Source: Bryobacteraceae bacterium | GTDB lineage: Bacteria > Acidobacteriota > Terriglobia > Bryobacterales > Bryobacteraceae | Assembly (NCBI GenBank): GCA_041394945.1 | Contig: JAWKHH010000001.1 | Span: 2,184,100 to 2,248,099, forward strand | Length of the DNA: 64,000 bases | Direction of reading: 5' to 3' | In this document: positions 16,039 through 25,900 of the stretch, one piece after another | How positions within the stretch are numbered: the first letter of the stretch is position 1 | Layout of the letters: each line of letters begins with the position of its first letter | The notes under the pieces: model-generated | Databases searched by the model: none | Seen by the model: only the letters and a program-made list of their open reading frames with translations | What the model was told of the DNA's origin: nothing | Translations under genes and position numbers: made by a program

Positions 16039-17081
16039 GAGGCGGCGCCCGTGAGCGTCCGGATGACGTTGTCCCAGTTGATGCGAAGCGATTTCGCGAG
16101 TTCCTCGCCGGCCGCACCCATCCGTGTCGCGCGGCCTTTGTCGGAGTGAAGTTCGTCGAAGGCGGCGGCGAGCGCCTGTGGGTCGGGCTCGGCGATCAGC
16201 CCCGTTTCTCCCGGCCGGACGAGGGCTTCGATGCCGCCGGAATCGGAGCACGTGACCACCGCCTTGCGGGAGAGGCACGCTTCGAGCGTCACGTAGCCGT
16301 AGGAGTCTTCGTCGTAGGGGATGTAGGCGCACGCGAGCGAGCCGGAAAGAAACCCGATCTTCTCTTCGTCGCTGATGAACCGGTCAACGAACTCGACGCG
16401 ATCGGCCAGCCGGTGCTTGCGAATCTCGGCCTGGATCGCGGCCGCGTATTGCGGGCTTTCGCTCTTCCCCGCCACAATGAGCCGAACGGGCGTCCGGCAG
16501 TGCTTCATCGCTTGAACCAGCAGCAACTGGCGCTTCGCGCCGTTCACCCGGCCCAGCGCGACGATCGCATCGCCGGTCTCCCCGCCGCGGTAGACCGCAT
16601 CGGACAGCAGCGGCGGCAGCAGCACCTCGGATTCGATGCCGTTGAACTTGCGGAGGCGGTCCCCGGTGACCTTCGAATTCGTGAAGATCCGCCGCGCCTC
16701 GGGAAGATAGGCGTTATCGGCGCGTACAATCGCATCGCGAACCGCGCGTCCTCCAGGCGTATCGGGAATCGACTGAAACTCGGTTCCCCAAAGATCGTAG
16801 GCCTGCCGGAACTGATGCAGCAGCCACAGCACCTTGTTCGGATGCGGAATGTAATAGGCGGGGAACTTGAACGCCACCGCGAGGTCTGTGTTCGGAAGCC
16901 GCAGCAGCCGAGCGGCGAGGATTTGTTCCAGAACGCTCGATGGCGGGTCCCACCGGAACGGAATTTTGATCACCGTGGATTCGTGGCCGTACTCGCGGAA
17001 TTTGCGGGCCAACGCATCCGCCAGGTACTCGGCGCCTCCGTAGAGGAACGGCACGCAGTTGTTCAATACGGCGATTCTCAT
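16035..17081 (-). CDS. GT4-family glycosyltransferase
   Basis: This is a 348-residue GT-B glycosyltransferase. MRIAVLNNCVPFLYGGAEY is the N-terminal Rossmann strand and glycine loop. The donor domain starts at DAIVALGRVNGAKRQLLLVQ, and the EX7E-type region is SYGYVTLEACLSRKAVV followed by SDSGG. It resembles the next gene upstream (17078-18121) closely enough, including the PYDEDSYGYV segment and the DLWGTEFQSIPDTPGGRA block, to suggest a duplication within the operon. ATG 17081 overlaps the upstream stop and its own stop overlaps the downstream start. Donor sugar is not predictable. Confidence 0.88.
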   Translation of the reverse strand: MRIAVLNNCVPFLYGGAEYLADALARKFREYGHESTVIKIPFRWDPPSSVLEQILAARLLRLPNTDLAVAFKFPAYYIPHPNKVLWLLHQFRQAYDLWGTEFQSIPDTPGGRAVRDAIVRADNAYLPEARRIFTNSKVTGDRLRKFNGIESEVLLPPLLSDAVYRGGETGDAIVALGRVNGAKRQLLLVQAMKHCRTPVRLIVAGKSESPQYAAAIQAEIRKHRLADRVEFVDRFISDEEKIGFLSGSLACAYIPYDEDSYGYVTLEACLSRKAVVTCSDSGGIEALVRPGETGLIAEPDPQALAAAFDELHSDKGRATRMGAAGEELAKSLRINWDNVIRTLTGAAS

Positions 17082-18121
17082 CCGAGCAGCCGCTCCACGG
17101 TGCGGTCCCAATCGATGCCGAGTTCGCGCATCCGTTCGACGCCGGCCTTGCCCATGCGCTCGGCCAACGGGCGATCGAGATACAGGCGGTCCATCACTTC
17201 GCCGATCTGCTCGGGGTCAGGCGGGGTCACGAAGCCGTTCCGCCCGTCTTCGATCAGCTCGAGCGTGCCGCCGGAATCGCCCGTCGTCAGGACGCACTTG
17301 CCCGAAGCGTGCGCCTCGAGCGACGGGTAGCCGTAGGAGTCTTCGTCGAATGGAAAATAGATCGCGCCCAGACACTCGGCGAACAACTGCACCTTCTCAT
17401 CGTCGGGAACCCAGCGCGACAGCAGCGTAACCCGATCTTCCACCCCGCACTTGCCGGCGAGCGCGCGCAAGTCTTCGAGATAGGCGCCCGCGTCGGGATC
17501 GGCCGGCCCGGCGATCACCAGCCGCACTGGCGTCCGCGTGTGTTTCAGCGACTCGATCGCCAGCCACTGCCGCTTGTGATGCGCGATGCGGCAAAACAGC
17601 AGCAGGTAGTCCCCATGGGCGCCGGAGCGAAACGCGTGCGGTTCGGGCAGCGGCGGATACAGCACTTCGGCCTCCATAGAATTGAACTTGCCCAGGCGGT
17701 CCTGCACCACCCGCGAGTTCGAAAAGACACGGCTGCACTCGCCGAGGCCGAGATTGTCCGCCCGAACGATCGCGTCGCGCGTCGCCACGCCTTCCGGACT
17801 GTTCGGCAGCGTCTGGTACCGCGTCCCCCAGAGATCGTACGCGCCCCGGTAGTGATGGATGAACCACGAAACCTTGTTCCGATGGCGCAGCAGATGGCTC
17901 GGCGTGCGTACCGTGATCAGCCGGTCGCCATGCTGGCTGAGGTCCATCAAGCGAAACGCCATCAGCTGCTCGAGCATCGCCGCAGGCTCTTCGGAAACCG
18001 GCAGTAGAATCGTGTCCACCGTGTGGCCGCGCGCCTCGAGCGCCTGCCGCAGCCATTCGACAAAGTAAGTGGCGCCTCCGCGAACGAACACGCTCGTGGA
18101 ACTGGCCAGGATGACCTTCAT
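17078..18121 (-). CDS. GT4-family glycosyltransferase
   Basis: This is a 347-residue GT-B glycosyltransferase and a paralogue of its downstream neighbour. The N-terminus MKVILASSTSVFVRGGATY carries the first Rossmann strand. The second domain begins at YLLLFCRIAHHKRQWLAIES, and the EX7E-type region lies in SYGYPSLEAHASGKCVL followed by GDSGG. Shared blocks with the neighbour are DLWGTRYQTLPNSPEG and PFDEDSYGYP. ATG 18121 is chosen because it starts the fold and overlaps the aminotransferase stop as ATGA. Two adjacent paralogues suggest sequential addition of related sugars. Confidence 0.88.
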   Translation of the reverse strand: MKVILASSTSVFVRGGATYFVEWLRQALEARGHTVDTILLPVSEEPAAMLEQLMAFRLMDLSQHGDRLITVRTPSHLLRHRNKVSWFIHHYRGAYDLWGTRYQTLPNSPEGVATRDAIVRADNLGLGECSRVFSNSRVVQDRLGKFNSMEAEVLYPPLPEPHAFRSGAHGDYLLLFCRIAHHKRQWLAIESLKHTRTPVRLVIAGPADPDAGAYLEDLRALAGKCGVEDRVTLLSRWVPDDEKVQLFAECLGAIYFPFDEDSYGYPSLEAHASGKCVLTTGDSGGTLELIEDGRNGFVTPPDPEQIGEVMDRLYLDRPLAERMGKAGVERMRELGIDWDRTVERLLG

Positions 18122-19263
18122 GCGCCGGCGGTCAACGCCTTGCCCGCCAGATGATGATCCAGCCGCGAGGCGATGTATTCGATATCTTCCGGCTCGAGCA
18201 CGCCATGCATCGGCAGGCTCACCCCGCCCGCGCCGATCTCGTCGGCGACCGGATACGGCCCGCGGCATCCGGCGTATGGCGGCTGATACGGGGGCATGGT
18301 GTGCAGCGGAATGAACACGGGCCGCGTTTCGATGCCGTCGGCGTCGAGGCCCTGCATCAAGGCATCCCGCTCGGCCGCGCCCCCGTGCCGGAGACGCACC
18401 GAGTATGACCAGAACGAATGCTTCACCCCGCCGGCGGCGTGGGGCAGAAACAGCCGGTCTTCCAGAGGCTGCAACGCCTGCGAATACTCACGGGCGATCC
18501 CGGCGCGCCGCTCCAGGTGATGCTCGATCCGCTCGAGTTGCGCCAGCCCGATCGCCGCCTCAATGTTCGTCATCCGGTAGTTGTAGCCGACGATCGGGAA
18601 CCAGTAGCGCCGTTGCGGATCCATCCCCTGCCCGCGCAGCAGCCGAATCCGCGCCGCCAGCGCTTCGTCGGCCGTGGTAACCATGCCGCCCTCGCCGGTG
18701 GTGATGATCTTGTTGCCGTAGAAGCTGAACGTCGCCACGTCGCCGAGCGACCCCGCCGGGCGGCCTTTGTAGCTCGCGCCGTGCGCCTCGGCGGCGTCCT
18801 CGATCACGAAGAGATTGTGCCGCCGGGCGATCGCGAGAATCGGGTCCATATCGGCCGGATGGCCGTAGAGGTGAACCACGACGATCGCCTTGGTCCGCGG
18901 TGTAATCGCGGCCTCCAGCCGCTCCGGATCGAGGTTCCACGTCAACGGCTCGGAGTCCACCAGCACCGGCGTCGCGTTGCAGTAGCGGACCGCGTTCGCC
19001 GACGCGATGTAGGTGAGCGTCGGAACAAGCACCTCGTCGCCCTCGCCCACGCCGAGCCCCATCAGCGCCAGGTGCAGCGCTGTCGTGCCGTTGTTGCAGG
19101 CCACGGCGTGGGGCACCCCGCAGAACGCCGCGAACTCTTCCTCGAACCGGCCGATGTAGTTCCCAACCGACGAAATCCAAGACGTATCGATGCAATCCAG
19201 AACATACTCGCGCTCCCGCCCGTCGAGGACAGGATGAGCGACCGGGATCCGCTTACGGGACAT
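18118..19263 (-). CDS. DegT/DnrJ/EryC1/StrS family PLP aminotransferase
   Basis: This is a sugar aminotransferase of 381 residues that transfers an amino group to a nucleotide-linked keto-sugar, as in perosamine or UDP-4-amino-sugar synthesis. The PLP lysine is in FSFYGNKIITTGEGG, and the cofactor pocket Asp is in FVIEDAAEAHGASYKG. NNGTTALHLALMGLGVG holds the phosphate-binding residues. ATG 19263 is preferred; a GTG 6 nt upstream is also in frame. Paired with the adjacent NeuD/PglD-like acyltransferase it resembles the PglE/PglD pair that makes N-acetylated 4-amino sugars. A matching 4,6-dehydratase is not in the window and must be encoded elsewhere. Confidence 0.92.
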   Translation of the reverse strand: MSRKRIPVAHPVLDGREREYVLDCIDTSWISSVGNYIGRFEEEFAAFCGVPHAVACNNGTTALHLALMGLGVGEGDEVLVPTLTYIASANAVRYCNATPVLVDSEPLTWNLDPERLEAAITPRTKAIVVVHLYGHPADMDPILAIARRHNLFVIEDAAEAHGASYKGRPAGSLGDVATFSFYGNKIITTGEGGMVTTADEALAARIRLLRGQGMDPQRRYWFPIVGYNYRMTNIEAAIGLAQLERIEHHLERRAGIAREYSQALQPLEDRLFLPHAAGGVKHSFWSYSVRLRHGGAAERDALMQGLDADGIETRPVFIPLHTMPPYQPPYAGCRGPYPVADEIGAGGVSLPMHGVLEPEDIEYIASRLDHHLAGKALTAGA

Positions 19264-19918
19264 TCGCACTAGTTACTCCAGACGGCTTGTAATGTTTGAT
19301 TGCGCGCGCCGGCACGCCGATGGCGACCGTATGTCCAGGTATGTCGCGCGTTACTACGCTGCCCGCTCCCACCTGCGATCCGGGCCCCACCGAAACGCCC
19401 GGGATAATCCGGCAGCCGGTGCCCAGCAGCGCGTCCTCACCGATGCGGACCGTACCGGCCAGCGCCGAACCCGGGCACACATGGGCGAACGCGCCGATCT
19501 CGCAATCGTGGTCCACGCTCGCGTTGGTATTGACGATCGCGCCGTCGCCGATCCGCGTCCCGGCATTCACCACCGCTCCCGGCATCACCGCCACGCCGCT
19601 GCCGAGCGATGCGTGCCGCGAGATCACCGCATGCGGACTCACCGCGTTCACCAGCGCGAAGCCCATGCCGGCCAGCATCTCCGCGCACGCTCTGCGCCGC
19701 CCGTTGTCGCCCACGGCGACGAATGCGTGCCGGACGCCGCGCGCCAGCAGTTCGGGAAGCACGTCGTCTCCGCCGAGACACGGATAGCCGAGCAGCGGCG
19801 CCGCGCCGGGGCCCTCGCCGCTCGTGAAACCCTCGATCCGGCATTCGCCGGCCGCCTCGATAATATCGGCGATCACACGCGCATGGCCCCCGCCGCCCAC
19901 CAGCACCACCGCCGTCAT
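19253..19918 (-). CDS. NeuD/PglD-like sugar O/N-acyltransferase
   Basis: This is a 221-residue left-handed beta-helix acyltransferase. The N-terminal domain starts MTAVVLVGGGGHARVIADII, the nucleotide-sugar-binding Rossmann-like part typical of PglD/NeuD. From about residue 95 there are hexapeptide repeats (GSGVAVMPGAVVNAGTRIGD, IVNTNASVDHDCEIG). The catalytic His is likely in NASVDHDCEIGAFAHV, where PglD uses a His at the same place. It ends RDIPGHTVAIGVPARAI, a standard C-terminal coil. It overlaps the FkbM gene (ATGA) and the aminotransferase by 11 nt. It likely acetylates the amino sugar made by its neighbour. Confidence 0.9.
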   Translation of the reverse strand: MTAVVLVGGGGHARVIADIIEAAGECRIEGFTSGEGPGAAPLLGYPCLGGDDVLPELLARGVRHAFVAVGDNGRRRACAEMLAGMGFALVNAVSPHAVISRHASLGSGVAVMPGAVVNAGTRIGDGAIVNTNASVDHDCEIGAFAHVCPGSALAGTVRIGEDALLGTGCRIIPGVSVGPGSQVGAGSVVTRDIPGHTVAIGVPARAIKHYKPSGVTSANVP

Positions 19919-21393
19919 AGCGCGCTCCGTTCGAGTAGCAGGTTCGCCGAAAAGCAGCCGGCCAGATCTTCCGAACCGGCCTCGCGCGGCTCGCCCGTCA
20001 GATCGTCGATGCGTTTCCAGCCCAAGCCCATCGCGCGGATCCGGTTGAGGAACTCCACCGGGTCGCATCCGGCGCGATGCAGATTCGACGGCGCAAACTC
20101 CACGGCGATTCGAATCGACGGGTTCGCCGCCAGGATCCGGTCCATTCCTGCCAGCACCGCGGGCTCCGCGCCTTCCGTGTCGATCTTGACGAAATCGACA
20201 CGAGGCTCCGCCGCCAGCGCCTCGTCGAGCGTCACAGTCTCCACCTCGACAGCGGACTCGTTCCCGCCCGGCCAGTACAGCGTATTGTGGCCCGAATCGT
20301 TCTCGAACACGGTGAGCCGCGCGTTGCCCCGGCGAGCCGAAACAGCCTGCCTGTGCACCGCAACGATCCCAGATTCGCGAAACCCGTTCACCTGAACATT
20401 GTCTTCCAGGATCGCCGCCGTGGCAGGTGTGGGCTCGAAGGAATGCACCCGCCCCTGACCGCCAGTCAGCCGCGCCGCCAGCAGCGTGAAGAATCCCACG
20501 TTGGCCCCGACATCGGCCACGATCATGCCCGGCCGCACCGTGGCTTCGAAAAAGCGCGTTAGCCCAGGCTCCAGCGGCCCGCGCATCGCGTGGTAGGCGG
20601 CCATCCTCCATTCCGTCTTCGGTACGCCAATGATGAACCCGTGGACTTCGGTGGCGATCACGTTGCCGCCGGAAATCGCCGGGGGGTAGAGCCGGGCCGA
20701 CACCGTCCCGATCCGCCGCTCGATCTCGTCGATCCGCCCGCTCAGCAGCGATTCCGCCGATCGTACGGCATCCTCCGCCGAGCGGCGCGTTTCGCCCAGC
20801 CTCGTCCGAAGGTCCTCAATGGCGCCCGTCAGGGCCGCCTCGCTTTCGCGTTGCCGCCGCCAGCTTTCGGCGAAATAGTCGTCCGTCTTCGCCGACAGCG
20901 TGGCCGACATGCCGGCCACGGCGGCTTCGTTCTTTTCGGAAATGGCGTTGAGTCTCGCCGCCATCTCCTCGAGCACGAAGTCCAGCTTGTAGTCGATTGA
21001 GTCGAACCGCGAGAGGATCAGTTGGCGGGCCAAGTCTCGCGCGCGCACCGAAGCGCCGCGGCGGATCCGGGCGATGAGGCCTTCCCGCGGCGGATCGGCC
21101 GCCGGCCGCGCCACGCCGCCATGCCGCGCGCGCGCCTCGTCGGATTCGGCGATGCGCGCCAGCACCACGCGTCGCGGCACGTGGCTGCGGAGCGACTCTA
21201 GGTGATGCGCCAATCCGGAGATATCGGCATCGCGCCCCAGGTAGGCCCGGTAGGCAGCCCGCAGAAACTCGCGGTCGTCGGCGATTCGGACGAGACTATC
21301 GGCGTCGGCCACCAAGGCGCTGGCACTCGCTGCCGCTCCTGTGCCGAGTTGGGCCGTCAGGCGCTTGCGGAAGAACTCTTTCGTCGTTGGCAC
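19915..21393 (-). CDS. FkbM-family methyltransferase with N-terminal DUF4214-like domain and coiled coil
   Basis: This is a three-part protein of about 492 residues from GTG 21393; the frame is open to 21600 but that would overlap the divergent gene. Residues 20-75 resemble DUF4214 (FLRAAYRAYLGRDADISGL). Residues 120-230 are charged and helical, probably a coiled coil. Residues 250-490 are an FkbM SAM-dependent methyltransferase: VADVGANVGFFTLLAA (motif I), VHSFEPTP, VNGFRESG and FVKIDTEGAEPAVLAGM. FkbM enzymes O-methylate sugars and other hydroxyls. As the first gene of a glycan operon it may cap or decorate the chain, with the coiled coil setting length or location; that is inference. The true start is uncertain. 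Confidence 0.8.
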   Translation of the reverse strand: MPTTKEFFRKRLTAQLGTGAAASASALVADADSLVRIADDREFLRAAYRAYLGRDADISGLAHHLESLRSHVPRRVVLARIAESDEARARHGGVARPAADPPREGLIARIRRGASVRARDLARQLILSRFDSIDYKLDFVLEEMAARLNAISEKNEAAVAGMSATLSAKTDDYFAESWRRQRESEAALTGAIEDLRTRLGETRRSAEDAVRSAESLLSGRIDEIERRIGTVSARLYPPAISGGNVIATEVHGFIIGVPKTEWRMAAYHAMRGPLEPGLTRFFEATVRPGMIVADVGANVGFFTLLAARLTGGQGRVHSFEPTPATAAILEDNVQVNGFRESGIVAVHRQAVSARRGNARLTVFENDSGHNTLYWPGGNESAVEVETVTLDEALAAEPRVDFVKIDTEGAEPAVLAGMDRILAANPSIRIAVEFAPSNLHRAGCDPVEFLNRIRAMGLGWKRIDDLTGEPREAGSEDLAGCFSANLLLERSAL

Positions 21394-21422
21394 GAATCCT
21401 GCCGGCGTTTGCCGATCAGCCC

Positions 21423-21433
21423 ATTTTAATATA
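21423..21433 (-). promoter_or_regulatory. AT-rich -10-like region upstream of the glycan operon
   Basis: On the minus strand overlapping TATATT and TAAAAT hexamers lie about 30 nt before GTG 21393, an AT island in very GC-rich sequence. It is the only plausible promoter seen for the six-gene operon. No -35 is evident. Confidence 0.35.
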
Positions 21434-21529
21434 GGCTCCGGCGGCCGCGACGGAGCGGCCGGCTCCTCCCGCCGGGAAGGGGAGTGGCCGTGCGCGACGC
21501 CAGCCCCAGCCGTTATCGTGAGAGACACG

Positions 21530-22772
21530 ATGCCATTGACCACGCGGCGGTCGTTTCTCGCCGCCCCCCTCGCCTTCGGCCAACCGGGTCCGGTCCGCAT
21601 GATCGAACCCCAGGGCGAAGCACGCCAGTACTGGACCCGATGGCGCGGGCCATCCGGCCAAGGTCTGGCCGAAGGCAGTTATCCGGACCGCTGGTCCGCC
21701 ACGGAGAATGTCCGCTGGAAAGTCCCGGTTCCCGGCCGGGGTAACTCCTCACCGATCCTCTGGCGCGACCGCATCTTTCTCACCACCGCCACCGACGGCC
21801 CTCGCCGCGCCCTGCTGTGCTTCCGCCGTTCCGACGGCAAGCTACTTTGGGAACACGAAGCGCCCGCGGCCGCCGCCGAGAAGCTCTATTGGAAAAACAC
21901 CTACGCCTCATCCACTCCGGCTACCGACGGCGAACGCGTCTACGCCTGGTTCGGCAACGCCGGCTTGACCGCGGTGAACCTCGATGGCTCCCGCGCCTGG
22001 CATCGCGATTTCGGCGGCGTGACGCTCTACCACGGCAGCGCTGGTTCCCCGCTCCTCCATCGCGGCCGCGTCATCTTCTTCCAGGACCAGCGCCGCGGCT
22101 CCTTCATCGCCTCCCTCGACGCCGCCACGGGCAAAACGGTCTGGCAAACTCCCCGCGAGGAGCGGATCGGATGGGGCACGCCGGTCGCCATCCACACCGG
22201 GTCGCGTGAGGAGATCGTCGTCAGCAGCGGCAACCGGGTCACCGCCTACGCGCCCGATGACGGAAAGCTCCTGTGGTACTGTTCGGGCAACACGTTCGAG
22301 ACCATACCGACCCCGGTGGCCGGCAACGGCCTCATCTACTGCTCGTCCCCGCGCCGGTCCGACACTCGCCATTCGCCCGGGAGGAGCGGGAGACGTATCC
22401 GGCTCCCACCTTGCCTGGCAGACACAGCGCGGCTCGCCATTCATCCCTTCGCCGCTACTGGCCGGCAATCGCCTCTATCTGGTGAACGACATGACCGCCG
22501 TCGCCACCTGCCTGGACGCGCTTAACGGCCGCGCCTTGTGGCAGGGCCGCCTGGGAGAAGCCGCCGACGAATCGTTCACGGCCTCGCCGGTATCCACCGC
22601 CGGCAAGATATTCTTCACCAACGATCAGGGCGATACTTTCGTCCTCGCCGATGCCGCCGAGTTCCGGCTCCTCCATATCAACCGGATCGGCGAACGCACG
22701 CTCGCCTCCCCGGCGCTCGCCGACGGCGCCTGGTATATCCGCACGGAACGGCGCCTATTCGCGATCGCGTAA
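21530..22772 (+). pseudogene. PQQ-like beta-propeller protein, interrupted by a frameshift
   Basis: This encodes a Tat-exported (MPLTTRRSFLAAPLAFG) outer-membrane-assembly-like PQQ-propeller repeat protein of about 410 residues. The blade pattern is clear: GNSSPILWRDRIFLTTAT, LLCFRRSDGKLLWEHEAP, VSTAGKIFFTNDQGDTFV. The reading frame breaks at the run of four C at 22347-22350. Upstream the frame reads GNGLIYCSS, and the family-like continuation RAGPTLAIRPGGAGDVSG is read one base later, from codon 22350. One extra C, or a two-base loss, explains this. Everything after the break is intact to the natural stop, so this is either a very recent inactivation or an assembly error. The original frame stops near 22525. 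Confidence 0.75.
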
Positions 22773-22983
22773 CCCCCGCACGCGGGCATTGCCAGAAGCG
22801 GAGACGACCGAGCGCGGGTGTATAATAAGAGGCGCTACGTCTCAGGGGTTACCCCTAGATCGGCGCTATAGCTTCAAGTCAACGAGAGTGCCTCACCACG
22901 TCCGGCCCGCCACGCACGGCGCCTGCGGCTGTCTATCGCAGCCTCGAGGATGAGGCCGCCAAACCACTATCGGAGGGGAAATC
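22773..22983 (+). other. Intergenic leader before the SBBP pair
   Basis: These 211 nt hold no gene. They contain a TATAAT at 22821-22826, a small perfect hairpin AGGGG-TTA-CCCCT at 22844-22856, a weaker GCCTC...GAGGC hairpin near 22940-22956, and a strong GGAGG ribosome-binding site just before ATG 22984. If the TATAAT is the promoter, the message has an untranslated leader of about 150 nt, unlike most genes here. I could not match it to a known riboswitch class. Confidence 0.5.
22821..22826 (+). promoter_or_regulatory. TATAAT -10 hexamer for the SBBP gene pair
   Basis: A perfect TATAAT preceded by TG lies in the intergenic leader, about 158 nt before the start codon. No -35 at normal spacing was found. 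Confidence 0.4.
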
Positions 22984-25900
22984 ATGAGAACCGTCGCCGT
23001 ATTCGCTTGCGTCGCTTCCTGCGCGCTTGCCGGCTCCCACGCAGGCTTCAGCCGGATACCCGTTTATTTTGAGGAGAATCAGGGGCAATTCGGTCACGGC
23101 CCCGGCTTTGCCGCTCACGCCGGTTCGGCCACTGTCTACTTATCCGGCGACTCAGCTTCTACGCTGCTCGGCGGCCGCGTTGTCTCCGCCCGCTATGCCG
23201 GCGCTTCCGGACGACTCGCCGGACTTGATCGCCAACGCGGTGTGAGTAATTACTACATCGGTAACGATCCCACCCGGTGGCGTACCCTCGTTCCTCACTA
23301 TGGCCGCGTCGAGGTGAAGGACGCCTACCCCGGCATCGACATCGTTTACTATTCGGAGTCTCCCCAAAGTTCGAACTCCCTCGAATACGACTTCGTCGTT
23401 CGCCCTGGCGCCGACCCCGGCAAGATCGCCGTGGATTTCGAAGGCGCCGACACCCTGGAGTTGACGGCCTCCGGCGACCTGCGCCTCCGCGTACCGGCTG
23501 GCGAAATCCTCCACCGGCGTCCCGTGGCCTACCAAACGGACTCCGGTTCGCGGGTTCCCGTGAGAGCCGCATACCGCCTCCACGGGAAGCGCGTCACGAT
23601 CGATCTCGGCGACTTTCGCCGCGACCTTCCGCTCGTGATCGACCCCATCGTCGATTTCTCAACCTATCAGGGCGGTTCCGGATCCGACGCCACCGCCTCC
23701 GTCTCCTCCGACGGAACCAGCGCATTCGTCGCGGGCACGAGTAGCTCCACCGCGTTTCCCCCTGGCAGCCTGCTCGGGACGTCGGACCTGTTCGCCGCCA
23801 AGTTCACCGCCGCCGGCAACGCTCTCGAGTGGATCACCCGCGTCGGCGGTTCCGCCGAGGAAATCGGCCGGGCCATCGCCTACTCGGCCGCCGGATCATC
23901 CGTCTACGTCGGCGGGACCACGCAGTCGACGAACCTTCCGGCCACCGCCGGCTCGTTCAGGCCCAGCAAGAGCACTTTCGACGACGCTTTCGTCACGCAG
24001 TTGAATCCGGCCACCGGCGCGATCGTCAAATCCACCTACTACGGCGGCACAGGCCAGGACTTCGGCTTCGGGCTCGCCATCAATACCGCCGGCGGCCCGA
24101 TTCTCGTCGGGCAGACCGGCTCCACGGATATCCCCCTTCAGTTTCCCGTTGATTCCACGCTGGGCGGCCTCGAAGACGGCTTCATCGCGAGCTTCGACGT
24201 CAACCTCGGCGTGCTCGCATTCAGCACCTACCTGGGCGGCAGCAGCTCCGATGAGATTCGCGCCGCGGCTGTCAGCGGCAACACCTTGCTGGTGGGCGGC
24301 GTCACCGGCGGCGGACTCACCACGTTCGCTCCGCTCAAGGCAACCTACGGCGGCGGCGCCTCCGATGGAATGTTCGCCCGCTATACGCTTCCCACCCGGT
24401 CGCTTCTCTCGGCATCCTATTTCGGCGGCAGCGCCACCGACGAGATCAATGGCGTGGCGATGGATTCCGCTGGACGCACCTATTTGACGGGGCGAACCAC
24501 CTCCAGCGACTTTCCGCACACCAGCGTCAGCGCGGTCGACCGTACCTACAACGGCGGCGGCGACAGCTTTCTCGTAAAGCTGCAAGCCGGAAACTCGCTG
24601 ATCTACGGGACTCTCATCGGCGGCTCCGGAGACGACAACGCGCTCAGCGTGGCCGTGGATAGCGTGAGCGGCAACGCCGTGATCGCGGGCGCCACCTCCT
24701 CAGCGGACTTTCGCACTTACAACGCCAACCAACCCGCGATCAAGGGAGTACGCGACGCCTTCGTCGCCAAGTTCAATTCCACCGCCGCCGCTCTGATCTA
24801 CTCCACCTTCTTCGGTGGAACCGGTACGGAAACGGCGCAGTCAGTCGCCCTCGACAGCACCGGAACCGTCGCCTTCATCGCTGGCTCCACCGATTCCACG
24901 AATTTCCCCGTGGTCAACGCGGTTGACCCCACGGTCAACGGCGGCGGCGACGGCTTCGTCGCCCGGTTCTCCGATGGCCCCCCGCCGGTGATCGTCACCT
25001 TCGCCGCCAATCCCAGCGGCCGCTCCGTGCTTGTGGATGGAGCCTCCTACCCCACCCCCGTCACTCTCGGCTGGGCCACGGGCGTCACTCACACCGTATC
25101 CGTGGACGATCCTCAGTTCCAGCCGCCCGATCAGGCATTCTCGTGGACGTCGTGGGATGCGCCGCTGACCACCAACGCGAAAACCCAGCAGGTGGTTACG
25201 CCCGGCGCCCCGGTCACTTATACAGCGAACTTTCAGACTCAGACGTGCACTTACTCCGTGGACCCGGCAACCGCCACCGTGCCGCTCACCGGCGGGCTGG
25301 CGACCTTTAACGTCGCAACGCAAGGAACGTGTCCCTGGAAAGGGACTCCGGAAGCGACCTGGCTGAGCGGAGGCGGCAGCGTCCTCCACGGCAGCGGAAG
25401 CGTCAGCTTCACCGCGCAATCCACGGCCTTCGCGCGCACGGGCACGGCCAATGTCGCCTTCGAACAAGTGACGGTGAGCCAGGCGGTAAGCCAGACTCCG
25501 GTGGTCCAGGCTCCCAATCCCGCATTCGGAACCGGGTCCAGCCAGACATTCACCTTCCAGTTCGACGATCCCAACGGCGCGTCGGATCTCGCCGTTCTCA
25601 ACGTCCTTGTCAACGATTTCATTGACGGCCGCGTGGCTTGCTATCTCGCCTATGTGCCCTCCGGCCCCTCCACCGGCGCGCTGTTTCTCGTGAACGACAC
25701 CGGCGACGCCGGCGGCCCGTTCGCCGGCAATCTTCCGATTCCCAGCTCGAACACGATCTCGAACAGCCAATGCACCATCAATGGCGCCGGATCCTCCGCC
25801 ACGATGAACGGCAACCGCCTCACGCTCGTGCTGAACATGTCGTTCACCGGCGCCCTCGCCGGCAACCGCATCATCTATCAGGCGGCGCGCGATATGGCCG

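Noticed and set aside
22830..22983. Possible cyclic-di-GMP (GEMM) riboswitch in the SBBP leader
   Set aside because: A CACGCAC-like string and a CCAAACC-like string occur, but not in the order and spacing of the GEMM consensus, so no class could be assigned.
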